A stretch of DNA of 43,382 bases from Silanimonas sp. (lineage in GTDB: Bacteria > Pseudomonadota > Gammaproteobacteria > Xanthomonadales > Xanthomonadaceae): contig BPKK01000018.1 in NCBI GenBank assembly GCA_026005095.1, positions 1-43,382 of the forward strand, in the 5' to 3' direction. The notes below the pieces were generated by a model. That model had not been told where the DNA came from and searched no databases. It worked only from the letters and a program-made list of their open reading frames with translations. Both the position numbers and the translations under genes were made by a program. Each line of letters begins with the position of its first letter. Position 1 is the first letter of the stretch. This document shows positions 1 to 10,234 of this stretch, piece after piece.

Positions 1-999
1 GAGCCTGGCCAGCGCCTGACCACGGAGCAGAGCGACCATGCTAGGGTCACCAGGATCCCCAGAGGCATCGAAATCGGCCTCTGCCTGCGAGAGCACTTCG
101 AGGGCGCGCTGCGGAGCGCCGGCCTTGGTCTCGACGCTGGCGAGAGCAAGCCGGGCATAACCACAGTCGCCGTAGCTCTCATTCGCAGCGCAGAGCTCGA
201 GGACTTCACCCAGCACCCGGCGTGCGTCCTCATAGCGGCCGGTTTCCTCGAACAGATAGCCGAGTTGCAACAGGCTGATGAGTCTGAGAACCCAGTCATC
301 CTGCACCGTGGGCAGGGCGAGGCTGCGCCGCAGGTATTCCTCGGCCTGCCCGTACTCGCCCATGCGGCGGTAGGCGATGCCGACGTTCTGCAACACAGTG
401 GCATTGAGCGCCTCCTCCCCCAAGGCTTCCAGTAGGTGCTGGGCCTCGAGGGCATCGGACAGAGCACGACCGAAGCCGCCGTTCAGAGATTGGGCGCCGG
501 AGCGCGACGACAGCAATGAACCAAGCAGTAAGTCGTTGCCGCTGGCGCGGGCCTGTTCCACGGCAAGGTCGTAGTCGGCCAGCACCACTTGGGGCGTGCT
601 GTTGTTGGGGCGGTAAATGCCGCGGCAGAGGTAGAGCAGGGCGAGGTTCGTCGGATCCGGCGCCACCTCGGCCTGTTCCGCGGCGAGCAGGGCCTCGGCA
701 TGGCGCAGGGCCTCGCGGCGGTTGGCCTGCGGGGCGGAACAGGTGGCAGCCTCGAAACGGCGCAGGCGGAAGCGGTCGCCTTCCGGGACCAGGGCGCGCA
801 GACGGGCGATCCGCGGCGCGGCCTCGGCCGGGGTGCCCCCCAGGCCTTCGCGGAGGCTCTGCGCGAAGGCCGTATCGAAGGCGGCCGCATCCGCCGACGG
901 GGCACCGCCCCGTTCGCCATCTGCGGCCGGGGCGGCGGCATGGAGGCGGCAGGCGGCCAGCAGGGCGAGCAGGAGAACGGTGATGCCGAGGCGCTGCAT
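1..999 (-). CDS. Exported tetratricopeptide-repeat protein, 3' end outside window
   Basis: The frame is open for 333 codons from ATG at 999 down to the window edge, so the C-terminus is missing. The N-terminus is a hydrophobic export signal (residues 5-16, ITVLLLALLAA) ending in a lipobox-like L-A-A-C at 14-17. It may be a lipoprotein, or it may be cleaved after LHA at 19-21. After about residue 150 the sequence has the helix-turn-helix rhythm of TPRs, for example MGEYGQAEEYLRRSLAL followed by ETGRYEDARRVLGEVLEL. TPR proteins are protein-interaction scaffolds. In this bacterial group such periplasmic TPR regions often precede a membrane segment and a GGDEF or kinase domain, but that part, if present, lies outside the window. 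No specific function can be given. Confidence 0.8.
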   Translation of the reverse strand, partial: MQRLGITVLLLALLAACRLHAAAPAADGERGGAPSADAAAFDTAFAQSLREGLGGTPAEAAPRIARLRALVPEGDRFRLRRFEAATCSAPQANRREALRHAEALLAAEQAEVAPDPTNLALLYLCRGIYRPNNSTPQVVLADYDLAVEQARASGNDLLLGSLLSSRSGAQSLNGGFGRALSDALEAQHLLEALGEEALNATVLQNVGIAYRRMGEYGQAEEYLRRSLALPTVQDDWVLRLISLLQLGYLFEETGRYEDARRVLGEVLELCAANESYGDCGYARLALASVETKAGAPQRALEVLSQAEADFDASGDPGDPSMVALLRGQALARL

Positions 1000-1099
1000 G
1001 GGCTTCCCCCGAGGAATCGCCCCATCTTGACGGCATCCGCCACGAAAACAAGCCACCCGACCGAAGCCGGGGGGCAGCCGCATCGAGGCGGGGGAGGCC

Positions 1100-2602
1100 T
1101 TAGGCCGCTTCGGCCTCGGCGAGGCGGGGGCCGTGCAGCAGGGCCTGGCGCACCGCATCGACGATGAGCTCGGCCTCGGCGCTGCCCACGGCGAACACCG
1201 GGGTGAAGCGCAGCGAGTTCGTGCCGCCGTGGATCACGTTCACCCCGCGCTCGCGGATGTACTCCTCGGTGCTGCCGGCGCCATAGCACTTGTAGTGCGG
1301 GGCGATCTCGCAGGAGAACAGCAGGCCGGTGCCCTGCACCCTGGTGATGCTGCCGGGCGGCAGCTCGGCCTTCAGCGCCTCCAGGCGGGCGAGGAACTCG
1401 GCGCCGCGGGCGCGGATGTTGGCGCGCAGCTCGGGGGTGAGCAGGCCCAGCGTGGCCGCGGCGGTGTCCATGGCGCGCGGGTTGGCGGTCATGGTGTTGC
1501 CGTAGGTGCCGCGGCGGTAGAGCGAGGCCGCGCGCTCGGTGACGGCGAGGATCGACATCGGGAACTGCGCGGCGTTCAGCGCCTTGGAGTAGGTCTCCAT
1601 GTCCGGCGCCTCGAGGCCCTCGAAGCCCGGGTAGTCGACGATCGAGAGCACGCCATGGGCACGCAGGCCGGCCTGGATGCTGTCGATGAGCAGCAGGGTG
1701 CCGTGCTCCCTGGTGAGGCGGCGGGCCTCGGCGTAGAACTCGGGCGGCAGGGCGCGGCCCGGGTCGCCTTCGCCCATCACCGGCTCGAGGAACATGGCCT
1801 CGAAGTACCAGCCATTGGCCTCGGCATCGGCGAAGGCCTGGCGCAGCGCCTCGATCGAGTAGGGCTCGATGGTGACGAGCTGGTCGGCGTGGTGCTTGTG
1901 GCTGGCGAGGTGCTGGGCGTAGGTCTTGCGGCTGGAATCCGAGTACAGGGCCGGCAGCTCGGTACGGCCGTGGAAGGCGCCCTTGATGGCGAGGCGCTTC
2001 ACCCGCTTGCCGGCATGGCGGCCGCCCGGGTCGGTGTGGAGCTTGGTGTTGACGTCGGCGATGCGTCCGGCCAGCGACACCGCCTCGGAGCCGGAGTTCA
2101 GCGCCAGGAACTTCGCGTAGGGGCAGCCGCCGCGGGTATGGCCGATCTCGGCGCGCAGGGCGCGCTCCAGCCGCAGGTGGCTGAGCGAGGGGGTCATGAT
2201 GTTGGCCATCACCTGCGGCCTGGCCATGGCCGAGAGCACGGCGAAGGGCGTGTGGCCGAAACCGAGCATGCCATAGCCGCCGCAGTCATAGATCACCGCG
2301 CCCTTGAGCGTGACGATCCAGGGGCCGCGCGCGGCCAGCGCCACGTAGGGGTTCACCGCGTCGTCGGGGTAGAAGTTGAGGAAGCCGCCCTGTGCCAGCG
2401 CGATCTGCTCCGCCTCGCCGAGATCCAGCAGCTCCGGGAACTCGGCCTTCACCGCCGCGTACGCCTCCAGCGCGGCCTCGACGGCGGCGGACAGCTGCGG
2501 ATGGGTGGCGGAGAAGCGCTCGATGACCTCGTCGGAAAGGCCGGGGGTGCGGGCGGTGCCCGGGTGGGCGCGGAGCGGGTGCAGGCGTGCGGCGAGGCTC
2601 AT
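1100..2602 (-). CDS. Class III PLP-dependent aminotransferase
   Basis: A 500-residue fold-type I, class III aminotransferase (the ornithine/4-aminobutyrate/lysine aminotransferase superfamily), transferring amino groups through pyridoxal phosphate. Visible landmarks are the phosphate-binding NSGSEAVSLA segment, GAFHGRT, the cofactor-stacking LLIDSIQAG region (canonical proteins have an Asp here) and the Schiff-base lysine K340 in ETYSKALN, followed by GTYGNTMTANP. The substrate cannot be read from sequence. Lysine- or ornithine-type omega-aminotransferase is possible but unproven. The start at 2602 (MSLAAR) is chosen because GGAG lies 5 nt upstream; the frame stays open further upstream, but that part looks non-coding. 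The leader carries a hairpin followed by four T residues (see 2628-2650), so attenuation is possible. It is transcribed away from the ABC/two-component operon. Confidence 0.88.
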   Translation of the reverse strand: MSLAARLHPLRAHPGTARTPGLSDEVIERFSATHPQLSAAVEAALEAYAAVKAEFPELLDLGEAEQIALAQGGFLNFYPDDAVNPYVALAARGPWIVTLKGAVIYDCGGYGMLGFGHTPFAVLSAMARPQVMANIMTPSLSHLRLERALRAEIGHTRGGCPYAKFLALNSGSEAVSLAGRIADVNTKLHTDPGGRHAGKRVKRLAIKGAFHGRTELPALYSDSSRKTYAQHLASHKHHADQLVTIEPYSIEALRQAFADAEANGWYFEAMFLEPVMGEGDPGRALPPEFYAEARRLTREHGTLLLIDSIQAGLRAHGVLSIVDYPGFEGLEAPDMETYSKALNAAQFPMSILAVTERAASLYRRGTYGNTMTANPRAMDTAAATLGLLTPELRANIRARGAEFLARLEALKAELPPGSITRVQGTGLLFSCEIAPHYKCYGAGSTEEYIRERGVNVIHGGTNSLRFTPVFAVGSAEAELIVDAVRQALLHGPRLAEAEAA

Positions 2603-2627
2603 GGAAACTCCGTGTGGGCGGGAAACG

Positions 2628-2650
2628 AAAACAGCGCCAAGGCGGCGCTG
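2628..2650 (-). terminator. Attenuator-like hairpin in leader of the aminotransferase
   Basis: Read on the minus strand, CAGCGCC pairs with GGCGCTG across the loop GCCTT and is followed immediately by TTTT, a short intrinsic-terminator shape about 26 nt before the start codon at 2602. A second arm (GAAAACAGC at 2662-2654 on the minus strand) is a perfect complement of the GCTGTTTTC at 2635-2627 that forms the 3' side of the hairpin and the T run. Two mutually exclusive structures are therefore possible. Function is inferred. Confidence 0.45.
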
Positions 2651-2757
2651 GGTGCTGTTTTCCTTTGGAGAACAACGGCTTGGCCCGATGCTAACACTGC
2701 CGGCGGGGGGCGGTAAGCCCCACTGCTTCAAACGTGTGAATGAGGATGGCCCTCGCG

Positions 2758-2771
2758 ATGACAGCTGTCAT
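2758..2771. promoter_or_regulatory. 14-bp perfect palindrome, candidate response-regulator operator
   Basis: ATGACAGCTGTCAT is a perfect inverted repeat located 80 nt upstream of the ABC-exporter/two-component operon that starts at 2851. NarL/DesR-type regulators bind short inverted repeats, and the last gene of this operon encodes such a regulator, so an autoregulatory operator is a reasonable inference. No convincing -35/-10 pair was identified next to it. Confidence 0.45.
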
Positions 2772-2850
2772 GCCATCGGGCTGACGCCGGCCACTGGGGC
2801 GCGGGGGCGAGGCGCGGGAATCTGGGCTCCCCCGTTTCGAGCCGATCATC

Positions 2851-3801
2851 ATGCCTGCCCTCCACGCTGCTCCCCGCTCGCTGTCCGAGGCCCCCGTCCT
2901 GGCCCGTCTCGCTGGCATTCGCCACCGCTACGGCGCCGTCACCGCCCTCGATGGCCTCGATCTTTCCCTGCATGCCGGCGAGGTGCTGGCCCTGCTGGGG
3001 CCGAACGGCGCCGGCAAGAGCACTGCCATCGGCCTGCTCACCGGCCTGTTGCGGGTGCAGACGGGACGGGTGGAGCTTTGCGGCGGCGACCCTCGCGATC
3101 CGGCACGGCGGCAGGCCCTGGGCGCCATGCTGCAAGCGGCTCAGTTGCCTGAGACCTTGACGGTGCGCGAACTGCTGCAGCAGGCCAGCGCTGCCTATAC
3201 CCGGCCGTGTCCGGAGGCCGAAACCCTGGCGCTCGCCGGGCTCGAGCCCCTGGCCCGGCGCCGCTACGGGGCGCTCTCGGGCGGGCAGCAGCGGCGGGTA
3301 CAGTTCGCCCTTGCCATCTGCGGCCGGCCGCGGGTGGTGCTGGTGGACGAGCCCACCACCGGCCTCGATGCCGAGGCCCGGCGCGCCTTCTGGGCGGTGT
3401 TGCGCAGCCTGCGCGAGGCCGGCGCGGCCCTGCTACTCACCACGCATTACCTCGAGGAGGCCGATGCCCTAGCCGACCGGGTGGTGGTGCTGCGCGCGGG
3501 GCGCATCGTCGCTGAGGGCACGCCGCGCCAGCTCAAGGCGCGCAGCGGCGTGGCCCGCCTGCGGGCGGTGAGCGCCCTCGATCTGGCCGAGGTGGCGAGC
3601 CTGCCCGGCGTGCTCGAGGCCTGGCGCGAGGGCGCGGTGCTGCAGGTGCGCTGCCGCGACGCCAGCGCACTTGCCCGCGAACTGCTGGCCCGCGATGCCG
3701 CGCTCAGCGGTCTGGAAATCCAGTCGGCCAGCCTCGAGGAGAGCGTGCTCGGGCTCGTCGCCGGCGATGCCGCCATGCAGCATGCGGAGGCCGGGGCATG
3801 A
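2851..3801 (+). CDS. ABC-2 type exporter, ATP-binding protein
   Basis: A 316-residue ABC ATPase that powers the permease encoded next to it. It has Walker A GPNGAGKST (50-58), a Q-loop around Q95-Q98, signature LSGGQ (142-146), Walker B VVLVDE (162-167) and H-loop His199. The C-terminal 100 residues resemble the extra domain of CcmA/NatA/DrrA-type exporter ATPases. It overlaps the permease by 4 nt (ATGA), so the two are translationally coupled. Exporters paired with a DesK/DesR-like system commonly handle antimicrobial peptides, lipids or membrane-active drugs. The actual substrate is unknown. No clear ribosome-binding site precedes 2851, so the start is less certain than the gene. Confidence 0.9.
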   Translation: MPALHAAPRSLSEAPVLARLAGIRHRYGAVTALDGLDLSLHAGEVLALLGPNGAGKSTAIGLLTGLLRVQTGRVELCGGDPRDPARRQALGAMLQAAQLPETLTVRELLQQASAAYTRPCPEAETLALAGLEPLARRRYGALSGGQQRRVQFALAICGRPRVVLVDEPTTGLDAEARRAFWAVLRSLREAGAALLLTTHYLEEADALADRVVVLRAGRIVAEGTPRQLKARSGVARLRAVSALDLAEVASLPGVLEAWREGAVLQVRCRDASALARELLARDAALSGLEIQSASLEESVLGLVAGDAAMQHAEAGA

Positions 3802-4571
3802 ACACCGCCGTCCTGTCCTTGCCGTCGCGCCGCCTGCTGCGCTTGCAGGCCCTCGAAATCCGCAATGCCCTGCTCGAGGTCTGGCGCCTGCCGTCCTTCG
3901 CCCTGCCCACGCTGCTGTTTCCCCTGCTGTTCTACGGGCTCTTCGGTCTGCTGCTGCCGAGCAGGACCGGCAGCGCCGCGCCGGCCCACTACCTACTCGC
4001 CACCTATGGCGCCTTTGGGGTGATCGGCCCGGCCCTGTTCGGTTTCGGCGTCGGCATGGCAATGGACGAGGAGCGCGGCTGGCTGCGACTGCGGCGCGTC
4101 TCGCCCATGCCGATGGCGGTGTATTTCCTCGCCCGCATTGCCACCGGCATGGTGTTCGCGCTGACCGTGGTGCTGCTCCTCAGCGCCCTTGCCGCCCTGG
4201 CCGGCGGGGTGCGGCTGGAACCCTGGCGCTGGGCCCTGCTCTGGGCAACGCTGGTGCTCGGCACGCTGCCCTTCAGTGCGCTTGGACTTCTGGTGGGCTC
4301 GCTGGTGCCGGCCCGGAGCGCGGTGGCGGTGGTGAACCTCATCTACCTGCCCATGTCCCTGCTTTCCGGTCTCTGGGTGCCCATCCTGTTCTTCCCCGAG
4401 GGGCTGCAGCGCTTCGCCCTCGCCCTGCCGGCCTTCCACCTCGGCGATCTCGCCCTCGCCATCGTCGGCATCGGCGAGGCCAACGTGCTGCTCTCGCTCA
4501 CCGTGCTGGCCGGTTCGGGACTGCTTTTCCTGGGCCTCGCGCTCGCCGTACAGCGTCGCCGCCGCGGCTAG
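3798..4571 (+). CDS. ABC-2 type exporter, permease protein
   Basis: A 257-residue integral membrane protein with about six hydrophobic segments: LPTLLFPLLFYGLFGL, AFGVIGPALFGFGVGM, VVLLLSALAALAGG, LPFSALGLLVGSLV, VVNLIYLPMSLLSGLWVPI, and a C-terminal LTVLAGSGLLFLGLAL. This is the usual ABC-2 membrane layout. The PMSLLSGLWVPILFFPEGLQ segment is typical of the family. It forms the transmembrane channel for the ATPase encoded immediately upstream, whose stop codon it overlaps. The stop codon TAG at 4569-4571 lies inside a possible -10 element for the downstream kinase gene. Confidence 0.9.
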   Translation: MNTAVLSLPSRRLLRLQALEIRNALLEVWRLPSFALPTLLFPLLFYGLFGLLLPSRTGSAAPAHYLLATYGAFGVIGPALFGFGVGMAMDEERGWLRLRRVSPMPMAVYFLARIATGMVFALTVVLLLSALAALAGGVRLEPWRWALLWATLVLGTLPFSALGLLVGSLVPARSAVAVVNLIYLPMSLLSGLWVPILFFPEGLQRFALALPAFHLGDLALAIVGIGEANVLLSLTVLAGSGLLFLGLALAVQRRRRG

Positions 4572-4574
4572 ACT
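4569..4574 (+). promoter_or_regulatory. -10-like TAGACT directly before the histidine kinase start
   Basis: TAGACT overlaps the permease stop codon and ends six bases before the kinase ATG at 4581. A transcript starting seven bases after the hexamer would begin on the A of ATG. The sequence between (CGCCCC) contains no ribosome-binding site, which makes a leaderless start plausible. The match to the sigma-70 consensus is partial and no -35 was identified. Confidence 0.3.
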
Positions 4575-4580
4575 CGCCCC

Positions 4581-5774
4581 ATGCGCACCTCCTCGCCCCA
4601 GGCCATCGGCCATTCCCCCGCGGATTCCACCCCAGAGCCCTGCGACGCCCTGCGCGAGCGCCTCGCCGTCGAGCCCGGCAGCGCGTCGCAGCGGGCCTGG
4701 CGCCAGCTCAACCTGGTCTATCTCGTCTTCGTCTTCCTGCCGCTCATCTGGGTTCGGGGCGAGGTGTTGCCGGCACTCGGCGCCACCCTGCTGGCCGTGG
4801 CCCTGTTCCTGCCGGTGTACTGGAAGGGCTACGAACTCGAGGGGCGGGCGGCATGGGGCGCGGCGCTGGCGATGGCGGCGCTGGGCTTCGCCCTCACTCC
4901 TTGGAATCCGGGCGGCAACACCTTCCTCGTCTACGCCTTCGCCAGCCTCGGCTTCTCCCAGCCCTGGCGCGCAGCCGCGGGCGGGGCGCTGGTGCTGATG
5001 CTGCTCTACGCTGGCTGGCTGCTGGCCCTGGGCCTGCCCATGCCCTTCGCCATCGGTCCCATCATCATCGGCGGTGCGGTGCTGGCTGGCGCGATCCTCG
5101 GCCGGCGCGAAATGCAGCGCAACGAGCGCCTGCGCCTCACCCAGGCCGAGGTGGAGCGCCTGGCCCGCGTGGCCGAGCGCGAGCGCATCGCCCGCGATCT
5201 GCACGATCTGCTCGGGCACACCCTGAGCGTGGTGGCCATGAAGAGCGAACTGGCGCGCAAGCTGGCCGAACGCGACGGCTCGGCGGCGGCGGCGCATATC
5301 GGCGAAGTGGAGCAGGTGGCGCGCGAGGCCCTGAAGCAGGTACGCGAGGCGGTGAGCGGCATGCGCTCGGCCCAGCTGGCGGTGGAGCTGGTGAACGCCC
5401 GCCTTGCGGCGCTGGCGGCCGGCTTGGAGTTCGAGGCCCGGGTGGATCCGCTGCCGCCGCTCGACGCCGCGCAGGAGAACGCGCTCGCCATGGCCCTGCG
5501 CGAGGCTGTCACCAATGTGCTGCGCCATGCCCGGGCCTCTCGCATCGAGGTGGAGCTGGCGCGCGAGGGCCGGGAGCTGCGGCTTGACGTGCAGGATGAT
5601 GGTCGCGGCTGCCGGGGTGCACCCGGCAACGGCCTCTCCGGCATGCGCGAGCGCGCCGGCGCCCTGGGCGGCCAGGTGATGCTCGAAGCTTCGCCAGGCA
5701 CGGGGCGCGGCACCCGGCTGCGCTTCGTGCTGCCCCTGGACGGGCGGCGGGCGGGCGAGGGGGCGCGGGCATGA
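4581..5774 (+). CDS. DesK/NarX-type sensor histidine kinase
   Basis: A 397-residue membrane kinase. Residues 45-175 hold about five or six hydrophobic segments with no sizeable extracytoplasmic domain, as in DesK-type sensors of membrane state. The HisKA_3 dimerisation helix contains ERERIARDLHDLLGHTLS with the phospho-acceptor His208. The HATPase domain shows an N-box (REAVTNVLRHA) and DDGRGC followed by GNGLSGMRERA. It should phosphorylate the response regulator encoded immediately downstream (4-nt overlap). No ribosome-binding site is visible upstream; a -10-like TAGACT sits six bases before the start. Linkage to the ABC-2 exporter suggests that it senses the compound or envelope stress the exporter relieves. 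That is an inference. Confidence 0.9.
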   Translation: MRTSSPQAIGHSPADSTPEPCDALRERLAVEPGSASQRAWRQLNLVYLVFVFLPLIWVRGEVLPALGATLLAVALFLPVYWKGYELEGRAAWGAALAMAALGFALTPWNPGGNTFLVYAFASLGFSQPWRAAAGGALVLMLLYAGWLLALGLPMPFAIGPIIIGGAVLAGAILGRREMQRNERLRLTQAEVERLARVAERERIARDLHDLLGHTLSVVAMKSELARKLAERDGSAAAAHIGEVEQVAREALKQVREAVSGMRSAQLAVELVNARLAALAAGLEFEARVDPLPPLDAAQENALAMALREAVTNVLRHARASRIEVELAREGRELRLDVQDDGRGCRGAPGNGLSGMRERAGALGGQVMLEASPGTGRGTRLRFVLPLDGRRAGEGARA

Positions 5775-6376
5775 TCCGCCTCGTGCTGGCCGAGGACCAG
5801 GCCCTGCTGCGCGGCGCGCTCGCTGGCCTGCTCTCCCTCGAGTCCGATATCGAGGTGGTGGCCGAAGCCGGCGATGGCGACGTCGCATGGAAGGCCGTGC
5901 AGCAGCATCGCCCGGACCTCCTGCTCACCGACATCGAGATGCCGGGCCTCACCGGCCTCGACCTCGCGGCCAAGGTGAAAGAGGCCGGCCTGCCCACCCG
6001 CGTGGTCATCGTCACCACCTTCGCCCGCGGCGGTTACCTGCGCCGTGCGCTGGAGGCCGGCGTGCGCGGCTACCTGCTGAAGGACGCGCCGGTCGAGACC
6101 CTGGCCCGTGCCCTGCGCGACGTGCACCGCGGCGGCCGCGCCATTGCCCCGGAGCTGGCGGTGGACGCCTGGCGCGAGGAGGCCGATCCACTCACCGAGC
6201 GCGAGCGTACCGTGCTGCGGCTTGCCGGCGAGGGCCTGTCCTCGCAGGACATCGCCGAACGCCTTCACCTCTCCAATGGCACCGTGCGCAATTATCTGAG
6301 CGAGGCCATCGGCAAGCTCGGTGCGGCCAACCGCGTCGAGGCGCACCGCCTCGCGCGGCAGAAGGGCTGGCTCTAG
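5771..6376 (+). CDS. NarL/LuxR-family response regulator (DesR-like)
   Basis: A 201-residue response regulator. The receiver domain has the acidic pair E8/D9, phospho-acceptor D54 in LLLTDIEMPG, a conserved Thr in VTTFAR near 82-83 and K104 in YLLKDAP. A LuxR-type helix-turn-helix covers about 138-200 (LTERERTVLRLAGEGLS, then IAERLHLSNGTVRNYLS). Its ATG overlaps the kinase stop codon, giving a four-gene exporter/two-component operon. It probably regulates this operon. The palindrome at 2758-2771 is the candidate binding site. An NtrC- or OmpR-type regulator is excluded by the C-terminal HTH. Confidence 0.93.
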   Translation: MIRLVLAEDQALLRGALAGLLSLESDIEVVAEAGDGDVAWKAVQQHRPDLLLTDIEMPGLTGLDLAAKVKEAGLPTRVVIVTTFARGGYLRRALEAGVRGYLLKDAPVETLARALRDVHRGGRAIAPELAVDAWREEADPLTERERTVLRLAGEGLSSQDIAERLHLSNGTVRNYLSEAIGKLGAANRVEAHRLARQKGWL

Positions 6377-6388
6377 GCCGGTCGCGCC

Positions 6389-7402
6389 TCAGGCGAAGTC
6401 GGCATCCAGCACGATGCGGTAGCGCGCCTTGCCGGCGTGCAGGTGCTCGAAGGCCTCGTTGATCCGTGACATCGGGAAGCGTTCCACCTGCGGGGCGATA
6501 CCGTGCCGGGCGCAGAACTCCAGCATCTGCGCCGTGGTGGCCGGGCTGCCCAGCGGCGAGCCGCTGATCGACTTCTGCCCGCCGATCAGGGCGAAGGCCG
6601 GCACCGGCACCGGCTCCAGCACCGCTCCCACGAAGTGCAGGCGGCCATTCGGCGCGAGTGCCGACAGATAGGCGCCCCAGGGCAGGGTGACATTGGCGGT
6701 GACGAGGATGAAATCGAAGTGCCCGGCCTCTTTCGCCAGCGCCTTCGCATCGGTGCTGACCACCGTGCGGTGTGCCCCGAGCCGGATCGCTTCCTCGTGC
6801 TTGCTCTCGCTGGAGGTGAACGCGGTGACCTCGCAGCCCCAGGCCTTGAGGAACTGCAGGGCGAGGTGGCCAAGACCGCCGATGCCGACCACGCCGACGC
6901 GATCCGTCGGCTTGATGCCGAAATGCGCGATCGGGCCGAACACGGTGATGCCGCCGCAGAGCAGGGGGCCCGCGCTGGCGGCGTTTACGCCCTCGGGAAT
7001 CGGCGTGGCCCAGACCCAGTGCGCGCGCACGCGCTCGCCAAAGCCGCCATGGCCGGAGACGATGAGCCCGCTCGATTTCCCGCAAACGTTGTGGTGGCCC
7101 GAGAGGCACTGCTCGCAGGCCATGCAGCTGCTCTGGAACCAGCCGATGCCCACCCGGTCACCGACCTTGACGCGCTTGGCTTCCGGGCCGACGGCGACGA
7201 CGCGGCCGATGGCCTCGTGGCCCGGCACCAGCGGGTAGCGGGCATTGCCCCAGTCGTTGTTCACCATGCTGAGGTCGGAGTGGCACAGGCCGCAGTGCTC
7301 GACCTGCACCTCGACGAACTCGGGCGGCAGTGGGCCAGGCTCGTACTCGAAGGCCTCGAGGCGGCCCTTCGGGGCGGTGGCGGCATAGGCACGGATGGGC
7401 AT
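6389..7402 (-). CDS. Zinc-dependent NAD(P) alcohol dehydrogenase (CAD/YahK-like)
   Basis: A 337-residue medium-chain dehydrogenase interconverting alcohols and aldehydes with NAD(P)H. Catalytic zinc ligands are visible as C37 in EHCGLCHSD, H62-E63 in PGHEAIG, and C149 in PLLCGG. Structural zinc cysteines are C93, C96, C99 and C107. The nucleotide-binding GIGGLG is at 173-178. The GWFQSSC and PLLCGGITVF segments fit the cinnamyl-alcohol-dehydrogenase/YahK/AdhC group, which reduces a broad range of aldehydes with NADPH. The physiological substrate is unknown. GGAG lies 6 nt before the ATG. It converges on the response-regulator gene with a 12-nt gap. Confidence 0.93.
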   Translation of the reverse strand: MPIRAYAATAPKGRLEAFEYEPGPLPPEFVEVQVEHCGLCHSDLSMVNNDWGNARYPLVPGHEAIGRVVAVGPEAKRVKVGDRVGIGWFQSSCMACEQCLSGHHNVCGKSSGLIVSGHGGFGERVRAHWVWATPIPEGVNAASAGPLLCGGITVFGPIAHFGIKPTDRVGVVGIGGLGHLALQFLKAWGCEVTAFTSSESKHEEAIRLGAHRTVVSTDAKALAKEAGHFDFILVTANVTLPWGAYLSALAPNGRLHFVGAVLEPVPVPAFALIGGQKSISGSPLGSPATTAQMLEFCARHGIAPQVERFPMSRINEAFEHLHAGKARYRIVLDADFA

Positions 7403-7506
7403 GGCAGGCTCCGGGAAAGGGGAAATCAGGGAGAAGTATGCGATTGCACGCCGGCACGGGAATGTCGAATGTCGGGGTGAGAGCGCGGTGATGGTAGCCC
7501 GGCGCG

Positions 7507-7512
7507 TACAAT
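7507..7512 (+). promoter_or_regulatory. Probable -10 element of the queA-tgt operon
   Basis: TACAAT matches five of six positions of the sigma-70 -10 consensus and sits 55 nt before the queA start, in the gap between the divergent dehydrogenase and queA. No good -35 hexamer was found at 16-18 nt upstream, so the assignment rests on the -10 alone. Confidence 0.45.
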
Positions 7513-7567
7513 CGCCCCCCCCGCGCCTTACGGCGCCTGCTGGAGGAGCGGCCTGTCAAGCCGGTCC

Positions 7568-9726
<2,159 letters not shown>

Positions 9727-9733
9727 GCCGGCT

Positions 9734-9766
9734 CCCAGGGGGGCGGGCCGCCCAGGGGGCGGGCCG
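9734..9766. repeat. Short tandem G/C repeat between tgt and yajC
   Basis: Two adjacent copies of a 16-17 nt unit (CCCAGG, a G run, then CGGGCCG) at 9734-9750 and 9751-9766 differ by one G. They fill much of the 99-nt gap between tgt and yajC. The copies could pair into G/C-rich structures, but no T run follows, so this is not called a terminator. Confidence 0.6.
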
Positions 9767-9825
9767 GCGGAGCGGGGGCGTGGCATACTTCCCGGCTGTT
9801 TCGGTCTGCTGGAAGCCGCACGCCC

Positions 9826-10167
9826 ATGTCCCTGCTCGATCTCCTCATTCCTGCCGCCCATGCCCAGGCCGCCGGTGCCCCGGCCCAGCCCAGCCCGTGG
9901 CCCAGCTTCATCCTGCTCGCCGCGGTCTTCGTGCTGATGTATTTCATGATGATCCGGCCGCAGATGAAGCGGCAGAAGGAACACCGGCAGATGGTCGAGA
10001 AGCTGGCCAGGGGCGACGAAGTGATCACCAGCGGCGGCATCGCCGGCCGAATCGAGGAGGTGGGCGAGAGCTTCCTCACCGTCGAGATCGCCGAGGGCAT
10101 CCGCATCCGCCTGCAGAAGGGTGCCATCAATGCCGTGCTGCCCAAGGGTACCTTGAAGTCGCTCTGA
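9826..10167 (+). CDS. yajC: Preprotein translocase accessory subunit YajC
   Basis: A 113-residue single-span inner-membrane protein that associates with SecDF in the Sec holotranslocon. One hydrophobic segment (FILLAAVFVLMYFMMI, about residues 28-43) is followed by the family hallmark RPQMKRQKEH and a cytoplasmic domain with GDEVITSGGI. An Ala-rich N-terminus resembling a signal anchor (LLDLLIPAAHAQA) precedes it. It lies directly upstream of secD-secF, the usual order. Length and motifs are normal. Confidence 0.96.
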   Translation: MSLLDLLIPAAHAQAAGAPAQPSPWPSFILLAAVFVLMYFMMIRPQMKRQKEHRQMVEKLARGDEVITSGGIAGRIEEVGESFLTVEIAEGIRIRLQKGAINAVLPKGTLKSL

Positions 10168-10204
10168 GCCGTCCCCACCCCCCGGCTTCCTGCCGGATCC
10201 ACAT

Positions 10205-10218
10205 GGCTGGCGCCAGCC
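10205..10218. repeat. 14-bp perfect palindrome upstream of secD
   Basis: GGCTGGCGCCAGCC lies 16 nt before the secD ATG, in the 67-nt gap after yajC. As RNA it would form a G/C hairpin close to the secD start, which itself lacks an obvious ribosome-binding site. It could affect secD translation. It lacks a T run, so it is unlikely to be a terminator. Confidence 0.5.
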
Positions 10219-10234
10219 GGCCTGAACCACGCCC

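Noticed and set aside
1133..2716. Long open frame on the plus strand opposite the aminotransferase
   Set aside because: Gly/Ala/Arg-rich translation without domains. It mirrors the codon bias of the real minus-strand gene, as expected at about 70% GC.
9727..9780. Terminator between tgt and yajC
   Set aside because: G/C-rich repeats can pair, but no T run follows and the downstream genes look co-transcribed.
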